Shown here: positions 17,871-25,897 of the stretch, piece by piece
How positions within the stretch are numbered: position 1 is the first letter of the stretch
How the letters are laid out: every line of letters begins with the position of its first letter
NCBI RefSeq assembly: GCF_007954425.1
Contig: NZ_CP042345.1
Span: 868,001 to 932,000 of the forward strand
DNA: 64,000 nt
Reading direction: 5' to 3'
Source: Novosphingobium ginsenosidimutans
Lineage (GTDB): Bacteria; Pseudomonadota; Alphaproteobacteria; Sphingomonadales; Sphingomonadaceae
The notes under the pieces: model-generated
Told to the model about the DNA's origin: nothing
The model's database searches: none
The model's input: the letters and a program-made list of their open reading frames with translations, nothing else
Program-made: the position numbers and the translations under genes

Positions 17871-18277
17871 GCCTCTTCGCTGAACGGCCGGAACGGCGCG
17901 GTGATCTCATCACGCACCCGCGCCAGTCGGCCGCTGGCCTTGTCTAGCATTGCCCAGGTCGTCCGGGCCGAGACGATCACCTTGCCGTCGGGCCCCCGGA
18001 AATCGACCCGGCGATCAAACCGCGCACCGGTCGGCGGCGCGGGGATGAAGGTTTCCGCCGTCACCGTTTCCCCCAGGCCGACATTGCCGCGATAGTCGAT
18101 CTCGTGCCGGGTCACGACCCAGATATAGGTCGCCTGGTGCTCGGGCGCAGCCACGGCTGACCAGTGCGCCGTGGCGATCTGCTGGATCCAGTCCACCCAC
18201 ACCGCGTTGTTGACATGGCCCAGCTCATCGATGTGCTGCGGCTTGGCCGTAAAGGTCAGGGTGAAGCGGTTGCTCAC
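17867..18277 (-). CDS. Hotdog-fold acyl-CoA thioesterase, GTG start
   Basis: About 136 residues of the 4-hydroxybenzoyl-CoA thioesterase/YbgC-like hotdog family. The signature HIDELGHVNNAVWVDWIQQI carries the active-site Asp/His region. Hydrolyses an acyl-CoA thioester; substrate unknown. The GTG at 18277 overlaps the oligopeptidase stop as GTGA, typical of coupled genes; an ATG 7 codons upstream would overlap it by 25 nt. It converges on ald, with the two stop codons overlapping. Confidence 0.88.
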   Translation of the reverse strand: MSNRFTLTFTAKPQHIDELGHVNNAVWVDWIQQIATAHWSAVAAPEHQATYIWVVTRHEIDYRGNVGLGETVTAETFIPAPPTGARFDRRVDFRGPDGKVIVSARTTWAMLDKASGRLARVRDEITAPFRPFSEEA

Positions 18278-20328
18278 TCCGTCACCCCCAGCTGCCACAG
18301 GATAAAGGCGAACTCCTCGGCGGTTTCCTTCAGGCTCTCGAATCGGCCCGACTTGCCGCCGTGGCCCGCGCCCATGTTGGTCTTGAGCAGCAGCTCGTTG
18401 CCGTCGGTCTTGAGCTCACGCAGCTTCGCAACCCATTTGGCCGGCTCCCAATAGGTCACGCGCGGATCATTGAGGCCGGCTGTAACCAGCAGTGGTGGAT
18501 AGGCCTGGGCCTTGACCTGATCGTAAGGCGAGTAGCTGCGGATCAGCTCGAAGGCTGCCTTGTCTTCGATCGGGTTGCCCCATTCGGGCCATTCCCCTGG
18601 TGTCAGCGGCAGGGTGGGATCGAGCATGGTCGCCAGCACATCGACAAACGGCACGTGGGCCACGACCGCGCCCCACAGCTCAGGATCGGAATTGATCACC
18701 GCCCCCATCAGCTCACCCCCAGCCGAACCGCCGGAAATGCTGATCCTGCCAGCCTGGGTGAAACCGCGTTCGATCAGCCCCTTGGCGACATCGACAAAGT
18801 CGTTGAAAGTGTTGGTCCGCCGCTCCAGCTTGCCGGCCTTGTACCAGGCCCGGCCCAGGTCATCGCCGCCGCGGATATGGGCGATGGCATAGGCAAAGCC
18901 GCGGTCCACTAGGCTTAGCCGCGTGGTCGAAAAGCCCGGGTCAATCGAGATGCCATAGGCACCATAGCCATAGAGATGGAGCGGGCCGCCCGCCGCGCGA
19001 TCCTTGCGATAGACCACCGAGACCGGGATCTTTGTGCCATCACGCGCGTCAATCTCTAGCCGCTCGGTCGCATAGAGTGAAGCGTCATAGCCCGAGGGGA
19101 TTTCCTGGACCTTGAGCGTGGTGAGCTTGCGGCCGGCGACATCGTAATCCAGCACCGAGGCAGGGCTGACCATGCTCTCATAGGACAGCCGCAGCGTGGT
19201 CACCGCCCATTCGGGATTGTCACCCAGGCCGGCCGAGAAGCTCGCCTCGGGGAACGCGATCGGCTCGACCCGTGCCGGATCGTCGTAATAGCGCACCTCG
19301 ATCCGGTCGAGCCCACGGACCCGGCCTTCGGTGACGTAAAAATCGCGGAACAGGTCGAACCCCGTCAGGTAGAAGTGGTCGGTCCCCTCGATCAGCGTGG
19401 TCCATTCGCCCGGCGCGCTGAGCAGGGCAGTCGCGAGACGGAAGTTCTCATGCGTGTCGTTGGCGTGGATGAACAGCGCCTCACCGCGCAGGTCGACATC
19501 GTACTCCACCCCCGTCTGACGCGGCTTAACGAGCAACGGTGTGGCCAGCGGATCGGCCGCCGGGACCAGCCGGACCTCGCTGGTTTCATGGTCCGATGTG
19601 CCGATGATCAACCATTCCTCGTTGGCCGAAAGCGAGCAACCGACGCGGAAACCCTCGTCGTCCTCGTGGTAAAGCTCAACGTCACTTGAGATCGGCTGGC
19701 CCAGCCAGTGCAGCCGGGCATTGTCGGTCCGCCACTGCTCGTTGGCGAGGCTGTAGACCAGGCCCTTGTCCTGGCCGACCCAGATCAGACTGGAGAGCGT
19801 GCCCGGGATCTCGTCGGGCAGGACTTCCCCGGTGGCGATCACTTTGATCCGGGCGGTGAACCGCTCCGAGCCGTTGTCATCAACCGACCAGGCCAGCAGC
19901 TTGCCATCGTTCGATACGGCAATCGCGCCAAGCCGGAAGTATTCATGACCCTCGGCCAGCGCCACCTCGTCAAGGATCAGCTCGTCCGGCCCGCCGGCGA
20001 CCGGCCGGCGCCACCACTTTTTGTATTCAGCCCCTTCCTCAAACTCAATCCAGTAGAGATAATCGCCGTCCTTCTGCGGGACCGACTTGTCAGCCTCCTT
20101 GATCCGCGCCCGCATTTCCTTGAACAGCGCATCGATCCGGCCTTGCTGGCCCGCCATCCGCGCTTCGAACCAGGCGTTCTCGGCCTGCAGGTGGGCCAGG
20201 ACTTCGGCATCCTTGACCTCAGGATAGCCGGGATCGCGCAGCCAGGCATAGTCATCGGTCACGGTAATCCCGTGATGGGTAACGCTGTGGGGCTTCTTGG
20301 CGGCTTTGGGGGGTGTGGTCAGACTCAT
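18274..20328 (-). CDS. ptrB: Oligopeptidase B-type S9 serine peptidase
   Basis: 684-residue prolyl-oligopeptidase family enzyme, cytoplasmic (no signal), cleaving short peptides, in oligopeptidase B after Arg/Lys. The N-terminal beta-propeller begins with HGITVTDDYAWLRDP. The alpha/beta hydrolase triad is visible: Ser535 in GGSAGGE, Asp621 in AGLNDPRV, His656 in GAGHGGKSGR. The YGYGAYG segment near 455 is the oxyanion-region motif. The gene is cotranslated with the downstream thioesterase and diverges from aminopeptidase P with about 38 nt between starts. Confidence 0.94.
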   Translation of the reverse strand: MSLTTPPKAAKKPHSVTHHGITVTDDYAWLRDPGYPEVKDAEVLAHLQAENAWFEARMAGQQGRIDALFKEMRARIKEADKSVPQKDGDYLYWIEFEEGAEYKKWWRRPVAGGPDELILDEVALAEGHEYFRLGAIAVSNDGKLLAWSVDDNGSERFTARIKVIATGEVLPDEIPGTLSSLIWVGQDKGLVYSLANEQWRTDNARLHWLGQPISSDVELYHEDDEGFRVGCSLSANEEWLIIGTSDHETSEVRLVPAADPLATPLLVKPRQTGVEYDVDLRGEALFIHANDTHENFRLATALLSAPGEWTTLIEGTDHFYLTGFDLFRDFYVTEGRVRGLDRIEVRYYDDPARVEPIAFPEASFSAGLGDNPEWAVTTLRLSYESMVSPASVLDYDVAGRKLTTLKVQEIPSGYDASLYATERLEIDARDGTKIPVSVVYRKDRAAGGPLHLYGYGAYGISIDPGFSTTRLSLVDRGFAYAIAHIRGGDDLGRAWYKAGKLERRTNTFNDFVDVAKGLIERGFTQAGRISISGGSAGGELMGAVINSDPELWGAVVAHVPFVDVLATMLDPTLPLTPGEWPEWGNPIEDKAAFELIRSYSPYDQVKAQAYPPLLVTAGLNDPRVTYWEPAKWVAKLRELKTDGNELLLKTNMGAGHGGKSGRFESLKETAEEFAFILWQLGVTE

Positions 20329-20366
20329 TGCTTGGCTCTATGGTGGCAGCAGAAGGACTGCAAGCC

Positions 20367-22172
20367 ATGCTGATGAACACCCATGAAGCCCGTTTGGAAG
20401 CGCTGCGCAAGGAACTGAGGGCACGCGGCCTTGATGGCTTTGTTGTGCCGATTTCCGACGAGCACATGAGCGAATATGTCGGCGGCTATGCCCAGCGGCT
20501 GGCCTGGCTAACCGGGTTCGGCGGTTCGGCCGGCACGGCCGTTGTTTTGGCCGATCGCGCAGCGATCTTCGTCGATGGCCGCTACACGATCCAGGTCCGC
20601 GATCAGGTGGACGAGCGGCTGTTCGAATATCGCTCTGTCCCGGCCGAACCGATCCCGGCCTGGCTGGCTGAACACGCCCCTGCTGGCGCGAAGATCGGGT
20701 TCGATCCGTGGCTGCACGGGAAGCCCTGGGTCGATGCCTGCGTGAAAGCGCTGGCCGACAAGGACGCCAGCATGGTCCCGGTCGAAAGCAACCCGGTCGA
20801 TGCCGTGTGGGCCGATCGCCCAGCGCCTTCGGCTGCCCCGGCGCTGGTCCACCCGACCGAGCTGGCCGGCCAATCGAGCGAGGCCAAGCGTAGCCAGGTC
20901 GCCGAATGGCTCGCCGCCAAGGGTCTTGATGCCGCGGTGATCTCGGCGCTCGACAGCGTGGCCTGGCTGCTCAACATCCGCGGCGCCGATGTGGACCGCA
21001 CGCCAGTCGCGCTGTCCTTCGTGATCGCCCACGCCGATGGCACGGCCGAGCTGTTCATCGCCGAAGACAAGGTTACGCCCGAACTGCGCGCACACCTCGG
21101 CAATGCGGTGACCATCGCGCCGTACAGCGCCTTTGCGGCGGGCCTTGGCAAGCTGGCCGGCAAGAAGGTTGCGGTCGATCCCGAGCGTTCGGTCCACGCC
21201 GTCTATGCCGCGCTGGATGCCGCCGGGGCAAAGGCGGTTGACCTGCTTGACCCGACCATCCTGCCCAAGGCGCAGAAAAACCCGGTCGAGCAGCAGGGCC
21301 AGCGCGCAGCCCAGGCCCGCGACGGCGCCGCGATTGCGCGGTTCCTGCACTGGCTTTCGGTCGAGGCACCCAAGGGCGCGCAGACCGAGCTTTCCGCCGC
21401 CGCTCAGCTGCGCGCCTATCGCGAGGAAACCGGGCTGCTGCGCGACCTGTCGTTTGACACGATCTCCGCCGCCGGGCCGCACGCCGCGATCCCGCATTAC
21501 CGGGTCGACGAGGAATCGAACCTCCCGATCGAACCCAACTCGGTCTACCTGGTCGATTCCGGCGGGCAATATGCCGATGGCACGACCGACATCACCCGCA
21601 CCGTCTGGGTTGGCCCGGGCGAACCGCGCGCCGAGCACAAGGACCGCTTCACCCGCGTGCTCAAGGGCCACATCGCGCTGGACCGCGCGGTCTTCCCCAA
21701 GGGCACGGTCGGCGCGCAGCTTGATACGCTGGCGCGGCAGTTCCTGTGGGCAGCCGGGGTCGACTATGCCCACGGCACCGGCCACGGCGTTGGCAGCTTC
21801 CTCTCGGTCCACGAGGGACCCCAGCGGATTGCCAAGGCCCAGGGCGGGCAGGCCGGGACCGGGCAGGAGCTGCTCCCTGGCATGATCCTTTCGAACGAGC
21901 CGGGCTATTACAAGGGCGGCGATTTCGGCATCCGGATCGAGAACCTCGTGCTGGTCGAACCGCGCGCCATCGACGGGGCCGAGGGGGAGTACTTCGGCTT
22001 CGAGACGCTGACCTTCGCCCCGGTCGACCGGACCTTAGTCGACCAGACCCTGCTGACCCGCGACGAAGTGGCCTGGTGGAACGCCTATCACGCCAAGGTC
22101 GAGGCGATCCTTGCGCCGCAGCTTTCGGGCGAAGCGCTAGGCTGGTTGAAGGCCGCCTGCAGCCCCTTGTAA
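20367..22172 (+). CDS. pepP: Xaa-Pro aminopeptidase (aminopeptidase P, M24)
   Basis: 601-residue M24B metallopeptidase removing N-terminal residues preceding proline. It has three domains, with two N-terminal creatinase-like domains. Metal ligands in the pita-bread domain are D397 and D408 (LVDSGGQYADGTTD), H473 (GTGHGVGSF), E511 (SNEPGYY) and E525 (IRIENLV). Length matches the long form shared with eukaryotic APP1. The start at 20367 has AAGGA about 10 nt upstream; an in-frame ATG at 20313 would overlap the divergent gene. Confidence 0.94.
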   Translation: MLMNTHEARLEALRKELRARGLDGFVVPISDEHMSEYVGGYAQRLAWLTGFGGSAGTAVVLADRAAIFVDGRYTIQVRDQVDERLFEYRSVPAEPIPAWLAEHAPAGAKIGFDPWLHGKPWVDACVKALADKDASMVPVESNPVDAVWADRPAPSAAPALVHPTELAGQSSEAKRSQVAEWLAAKGLDAAVISALDSVAWLLNIRGADVDRTPVALSFVIAHADGTAELFIAEDKVTPELRAHLGNAVTIAPYSAFAAGLGKLAGKKVAVDPERSVHAVYAALDAAGAKAVDLLDPTILPKAQKNPVEQQGQRAAQARDGAAIARFLHWLSVEAPKGAQTELSAAAQLRAYREETGLLRDLSFDTISAAGPHAAIPHYRVDEESNLPIEPNSVYLVDSGGQYADGTTDITRTVWVGPGEPRAEHKDRFTRVLKGHIALDRAVFPKGTVGAQLDTLARQFLWAAGVDYAHGTGHGVGSFLSVHEGPQRIAKAQGGQAGTGQELLPGMILSNEPGYYKGGDFGIRIENLVLVEPRAIDGAEGEYFGFETLTFAPVDRTLVDQTLLTRDEVAWWNAYHAKVEAILAPQLSGEALGWLKAACSPL

Positions 22173-22223
22173 GATAATCATGTTCCTGTATTGTTCTCCA
22201 ATCGAATCGGAGGGAGAATTGCG

Positions 22224-22592
22224 ATGATCGGTTACGTTACCCTGGGCACCAATGACCTGCCCCGCGCCGCCAAGTTCTATGATGCGCTGGCTGCCGAAAT
22301 GAACACGCCGCGAATGATGGAATTCGAAAGCTTCATCGCCTGGGGCATCCCGGATGGCCCCTGCGGGATCGCCGTGACCAAGCCTTATGACGGCCAGGCC
22401 GCAACGGTCGGCAACGGCGTGATGGTGGCGCTCGAGGCGAAGGATAAGGAGCAGGTTGACCGGCTTTATGCCATCGCCATGGCCAATGGCGGGACCGATG
22501 AAGGGGCGCCTGGCCCGCGCGGCGAAGGGTTCTATGCCGGTTACTTCCGTGATCCGGACGGGAACAAGCTCAACGCCTTTGTGATGGGTTGA
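22224..22592 (+). CDS. VOC superfamily (glyoxalase/bleomycin resistance-like) protein
   Basis: 122 residues with a vicinal-oxygen-chelate fold: MIGYVTLGTNDLPRAAKFYD at the start and GFYAGYFRDPDGNKLNAFV at the end. Such proteins include lyases, dioxygenases and drug-binding proteins; no specific activity can be assigned. A strong GGAGGGAGA site precedes the ATG, which excludes the in-frame start 11 codons upstream. It is followed at 6 nt by a cupin gene, probably one operon. Confidence 0.85.
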   Translation: MIGYVTLGTNDLPRAAKFYDALAAEMNTPRMMEFESFIAWGIPDGPCGIAVTKPYDGQAATVGNGVMVALEAKDKEQVDRLYAIAMANGGTDEGAPGPRGEGFYAGYFRDPDGNKLNAFVMG

Positions 22593-22598
22593 GCCGCC

Positions 22599-22994
22599 AT
22601 GGCGGGCTGGTCGCTTGAGCAGCAGCCGATCCATCTCGGGCTCGGCGCAACTGCGGTGCCGCAGCCGCACTTTACCGGCATGGCCTGGTATGAAGACTAT
22701 GTCGCCCGCCACGCTGCCGATGGCGCGGAAGGGCGGCTGGTCTCGCTTTACACTTTCCACGAGTCCTGGGATTCGTGGGAGATGCACCCGGTCGGCGCCG
22801 AAGTGGTGCTGTGCCTGTCAGGCAGCATGACGCTGCATCAGGAGCACCCCGACGGACAGGCGACCAGTGTGACAATCACGGCCGGATCCTATGCGATCAA
22901 CCCGCCCGGCACCTGGCACACTGCTGATATCGAAGGTGAGGCGACGGCTTTGTTCATCACCGCCGGGCTCGGCACCGAGCATCGGCCGCGCTGA
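22599..22994 (+). CDS. Cupin-domain protein
   Basis: 131-residue single cupin. The barrel core is visible as WEMHPVGAEVVLCLSGSMTLH and ITAGSYAINPPGTWHTAD, with histidines at cupin motif positions. Function unknown; related small cupins bind metals or sugars or act as regulators. It starts 6 nt after the VOC gene. Confidence 0.8.
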   Translation: MAGWSLEQQPIHLGLGATAVPQPHFTGMAWYEDYVARHAADGAEGRLVSLYTFHESWDSWEMHPVGAEVVLCLSGSMTLHQEHPDGQATSVTITAGSYAINPPGTWHTADIEGEATALFITAGLGTEHRPR

Positions 22995-23097
22995 ACTTGC
23001 GGATGCGTGAACAGCGCGGCGGCTTTGCGACAATTGGCGACAATTCTCCCGCAATCGGGCATATTGCGGCGACAAGCGAGGGCTATCCGGTGCGAAT

Positions 23098-23148
23098 GAC
23101 GCCGCGCCGGGTGCTGTCTCCCCCTTCTCGCGTTGCCGGCGCGGCGTC
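23098..23148. repeat. 13-bp perfect inverted repeat in the EF-hand gene leader
   Basis: The arms GACGCCGCGCCGG (23098-23110) and CCGGCGCGGCGTC (23136-23148) are perfect complements with a 25-nt C/T-rich loop. They end 27 nt before the EF-hand ATG. No T-run follows on the plus strand. A GC-rich stem of this strength could act as a leader hairpin or protein site. Confidence 0.75.
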
Positions 23149-23175
23149 GCCCCGAGTGGATGGAGTTTTGACCCG

Positions 23176-23757
23176 ATGACCAAGATCAACCGCAATGGCG
23201 CTCTTGTCGCGCTTGCCCTCGCTGCGATCCCGGCCGCACTGCTGGCCCAGCCCACGCCCGAGCCGAAGGCCAACCTGACCAAGGTTGATGCCGAGGCCCG
23301 CGCTGCGGAGATGTTCGCCCGCATGGATGCCAACAAGGACGGCAAGCTGGACGAGGCTGACCGTGCTGCCCGACAGGCCGAGCACTTTGCCCGCCTCGAT
23401 ACCGACAAGGATGGCAAGCTCTCGTCAGCCGAATTTGCCGCCGGTCGCCCCAAGCATGAGGGCATGGCAGGGGGCCCGGATGGCCCGCCACCGATGGGTG
23501 GCAAGATGGGTCGGCGCGGTGGTCATGGCGGCCCCGGCGGGATGGGTATGATGGCCCGCATGGCCGATACCAACAAGGATGGCGCGATCACCCGCGACGA
23601 GTTCATTGCCGCCCAGGGCAAGCATTTCGCGATGATGGATGCCAACAAGGACGGCACTGTCACCGCCGACGAACGTCAGGCCGCCCGCGCCAAGATGCGT
23701 GAACATATGCGGTCGATGCGCGGCGCTGGCGACAAGGCCGGCCACGAAGGGCACTGA
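23176..23757 (+). CDS. Exported EF-hand calcium-binding protein
   Basis: 193 residues with an N-terminal signal peptide (cleavage likely after ALLAQ, about residue 25) and four EF-hand loops: DANKDGKLDEAD, DTDKDGKLSSAE, DTNKDGAITRDE and DANKDGTVTADE. Each has Asp/Asn at the calcium positions. A Gly/Met/Pro-rich linker separates the two pairs. A periplasmic calcium-binding or calcium-buffering role is inferred. It stands 8 nt upstream of the response-regulator gene, so it may be cotranscribed with the two-component system. Confidence 0.9.
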   Translation: MTKINRNGALVALALAAIPAALLAQPTPEPKANLTKVDAEARAAEMFARMDANKDGKLDEADRAARQAEHFARLDTDKDGKLSSAEFAAGRPKHEGMAGGPDGPPPMGGKMGRRGGHGGPGGMGMMARMADTNKDGAITRDEFIAAQGKHFAMMDANKDGTVTADERQAARAKMREHMRSMRGAGDKAGHEGH

Positions 23758-23765
23758 ACCCGCGA

Positions 23766-24497
23766 ATGGATTCAGCGTCCGCCACCCGTCTGCTGCTCGT
23801 CGATGACGAGCCTTCCCTGCGCGAACCCCTGGCCGAGTATCTCTCGCGCCAGGGGTTTGTCGTTACCGAAGCCGCCAGTGCAGCCGAAGCGCGCAGCCGC
23901 CTGCGCGAAGGCCTGCCTGACCTTGTCCTGCTCGATATCATGATGCCGGGTGAAGATGGCCTGTCGCTCTGCCGCCACATTGGCGAAGCGTTGGCGCTCC
24001 CGGTGATCCTGCTGACCGCCAAGGGCGAAGCAACCGACCGGATTGTCGGGCTCGAAATCGGCGCCGACGACTATGTGGTCAAGCCTTTCGAACCGCGCGA
24101 GCTGGTCGCCCGGATTCGCTCGGTCCTGCGCCGCGCGGCACGCGGCGGACCCGCCCCGGCCGAAGACGAACTGTTCGAATTCGAAGGGTGGCTGCTTGAT
24201 CCGCTCAAGCGCCGGTTGACCGCGCCCGACGGCGCGCTGGTCCCGATCTCTTCGGTCGAGTTCCGGCTGCTGCTGGCCTTTCTCGAACATCCCCGCCAGG
24301 TGCTGAACCGCGACCAGCTGCTCGATATGGTACAGGGCCGCGAGGCGCATCTGTTTGACCGCGCGGTTGACAACCAGGTCAGCCGCCTGCGCCGCAAGGT
24401 TGAAACAGACAGCCGCAACCCCACGCTGATCCAGACCGTCTGGGGCGGCGGCTATATGCTCGCGGCCGAGGTGCACCGCGTGGTCGCCCGTTCCTGA
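23766..24497 (+). CDS. OmpR-family response regulator
   Basis: 243 residues. Receiver domain with acidic pocket D13/D14, phospho-acceptor D57 (LVLLDIMMPGEDG), T84 and K106; C-terminal winged-helix DNA-binding domain with LLLAFLEHPRQVLNRDQLL and the recognition region DNQVSRLRRKVE. It controls transcription in response to the following histidine kinase. The kinase ATG overlaps its TGA (TGATG). Gene order EF-hand protein, regulator, kinase suggests an envelope or cation-related signal. Confidence 0.95.
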   Translation: MDSASATRLLLVDDEPSLREPLAEYLSRQGFVVTEAASAAEARSRLREGLPDLVLLDIMMPGEDGLSLCRHIGEALALPVILLTAKGEATDRIVGLEIGADDYVVKPFEPRELVARIRSVLRRAARGGPAPAEDELFEFEGWLLDPLKRRLTAPDGALVPISSVEFRLLLAFLEHPRQVLNRDQLLDMVQGREAHLFDRAVDNQVSRLRRKVETDSRNPTLIQTVWGGGYMLAAEVHRVVARS

Positions 24498-25897
24498 TGC
24501 GTCTCTGGCCGCGCAGCCTGCAGGGGCAACTGTTGCTGGCCGTGGCGGTGGCATTGCTGCTGGGCCAGACAATCAACGGCGTCCTGCTGTACCGTGCCCA
24601 GACCGAACGGCGCGAGGCTGCGCTGATCCACACTGTTGCCTTCCGCCTCTATGGCGCGCTGCGGGATGAAGACGAGGCGGTTCCGCGCCGCTTCCGCCGC
24701 CCGCCGGCCGAGGCGATGCTGCAAGGCCTGCCCGGCACGCGTGAGAGCGCCGCCCCGCCGATCCTGCCCACCGACCAGCGCCTGTCCGAGCATGAGGACG
24801 ATCTGCGCGCGCTGATGGCCAACCAGGGGATCGCGCTTGAAGCGGTGCAGATTCTGCGCCGCGATATCGGCATCGATCCGGTGGCCCAGCGCCGGTTGGA
24901 GCGGCGGCTGCGCCGCGGCGGTGAAGGGCGCTTGCCCGAAACCGTTATCGTTGCGGCCGTGCGCCGCGAGGCAGCCGGCCCTTGGGCGGTCGCCCGCGTC
25001 CTGGTGCCGCCGCCCCCGGCTCGCCCGCTGCTTGGCCTGGTGATCCAGACGCTGGTGATTTACGCCCTGCTGGTCGGCGCAATCGCGCTGATCCTGCAGC
25101 GGCTGACCCGGCCGTTGAAAGCCCTGACCCGGCGGGTCGATCACTTTGCCGCAACCCGCGATGCCAGCGATCCGATGCAGCCGGTCGGGCCGGCCGATGT
25201 CCAGCAGCTGATTACCGCGCACAACGCGCTCGAGGCCCGGATCGCCGCCTTGCTCGACGAGAAGAACGTCATGCTCGGCGCGATCGGCCATGATCTCAAG
25301 ACCCCGCTGGCAGCGCTGCGCGTCCGGATCGAGACGGTCGAGGATGATACCCAGCGCGCGCGTATGGCGGCAACGATCGACGACATTGCCCGCAGCCTCG
25401 ACGATATCCTCTCGCTCGCCCGCGTCGGCCGGCCAGGCGATCCGCTGGAGGTGACCGACCTGACGGCGCTCACTGCCCAGGTGGTCGAGGAGTTCGAGGA
25501 CATGGGCGAAGCCGCCAGCTTTGCCGGGGCCGAGCGGATCACCCTGTCGCTGCGCCCGACTTGGCTGCGCCGCGCGCTCCGCAACTTAGTCAGCAACGCC
25601 CTGCGCCACGGCGGCGGCACAGCGCGCGTCAACCTGAGCCGTCAATCCGCCAGCGTGGCGATTGCAGTCGAGGATGATGGGCCAGGCATCCCGACTGGCG
25701 AGATCGAGCGAATGCTCGAGCCTTTCACTCGCGGCGATCCCTCACGCAATCGCGGCACGGGCGGGGCTGGCCTGGGCCTCACGCTCGCCCGCGCGATTGC
25801 CGAGCAGCATGGCGGCAACCTGACCCTGGCCAACCGTAGCGCGCCCGATGGCAGCGTGGCTGGCCTGACCGCCAGCCTGACCCTGCCGCTTACTTGA
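24497..25897 (+). CDS. Membrane sensor histidine kinase
   Basis: 466 residues. TM1 is near the N-terminus (LLLAVAVALLLGQ), followed by a roughly 145-residue periplasmic sensor with many Arg/Pro, TM2 (LVIQTLVIYALLVGAIALIL), a HAMP-like linker, the H-box IGHDLKTPLAALR with H265, an N-box (LRNLVSNALRHGG), and G-boxes DDGPGIP and GTGGAGLGLTLA. Partner of the OmpR-type regulator with overlapping genes. Its end overlaps the end of the convergent M1 peptidase by 8 nt. The ligand is unknown. Confidence 0.95.
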   Translation: MRLWPRSLQGQLLLAVAVALLLGQTINGVLLYRAQTERREAALIHTVAFRLYGALRDEDEAVPRRFRRPPAEAMLQGLPGTRESAAPPILPTDQRLSEHEDDLRALMANQGIALEAVQILRRDIGIDPVAQRRLERRLRRGGEGRLPETVIVAAVRREAAGPWAVARVLVPPPPARPLLGLVIQTLVIYALLVGAIALILQRLTRPLKALTRRVDHFAATRDASDPMQPVGPADVQQLITAHNALEARIAALLDEKNVMLGAIGHDLKTPLAALRVRIETVEDDTQRARMAATIDDIARSLDDILSLARVGRPGDPLEVTDLTALTAQVVEEFEDMGEAASFAGAERITLSLRPTWLRRALRNLVSNALRHGGGTARVNLSRQSASVAIAVEDDGPGIPTGEIERMLEPFTRGDPSRNRGTGGAGLGLTLARAIAEQHGGNLTLANRSAPDGSVAGLTASLTLPLT

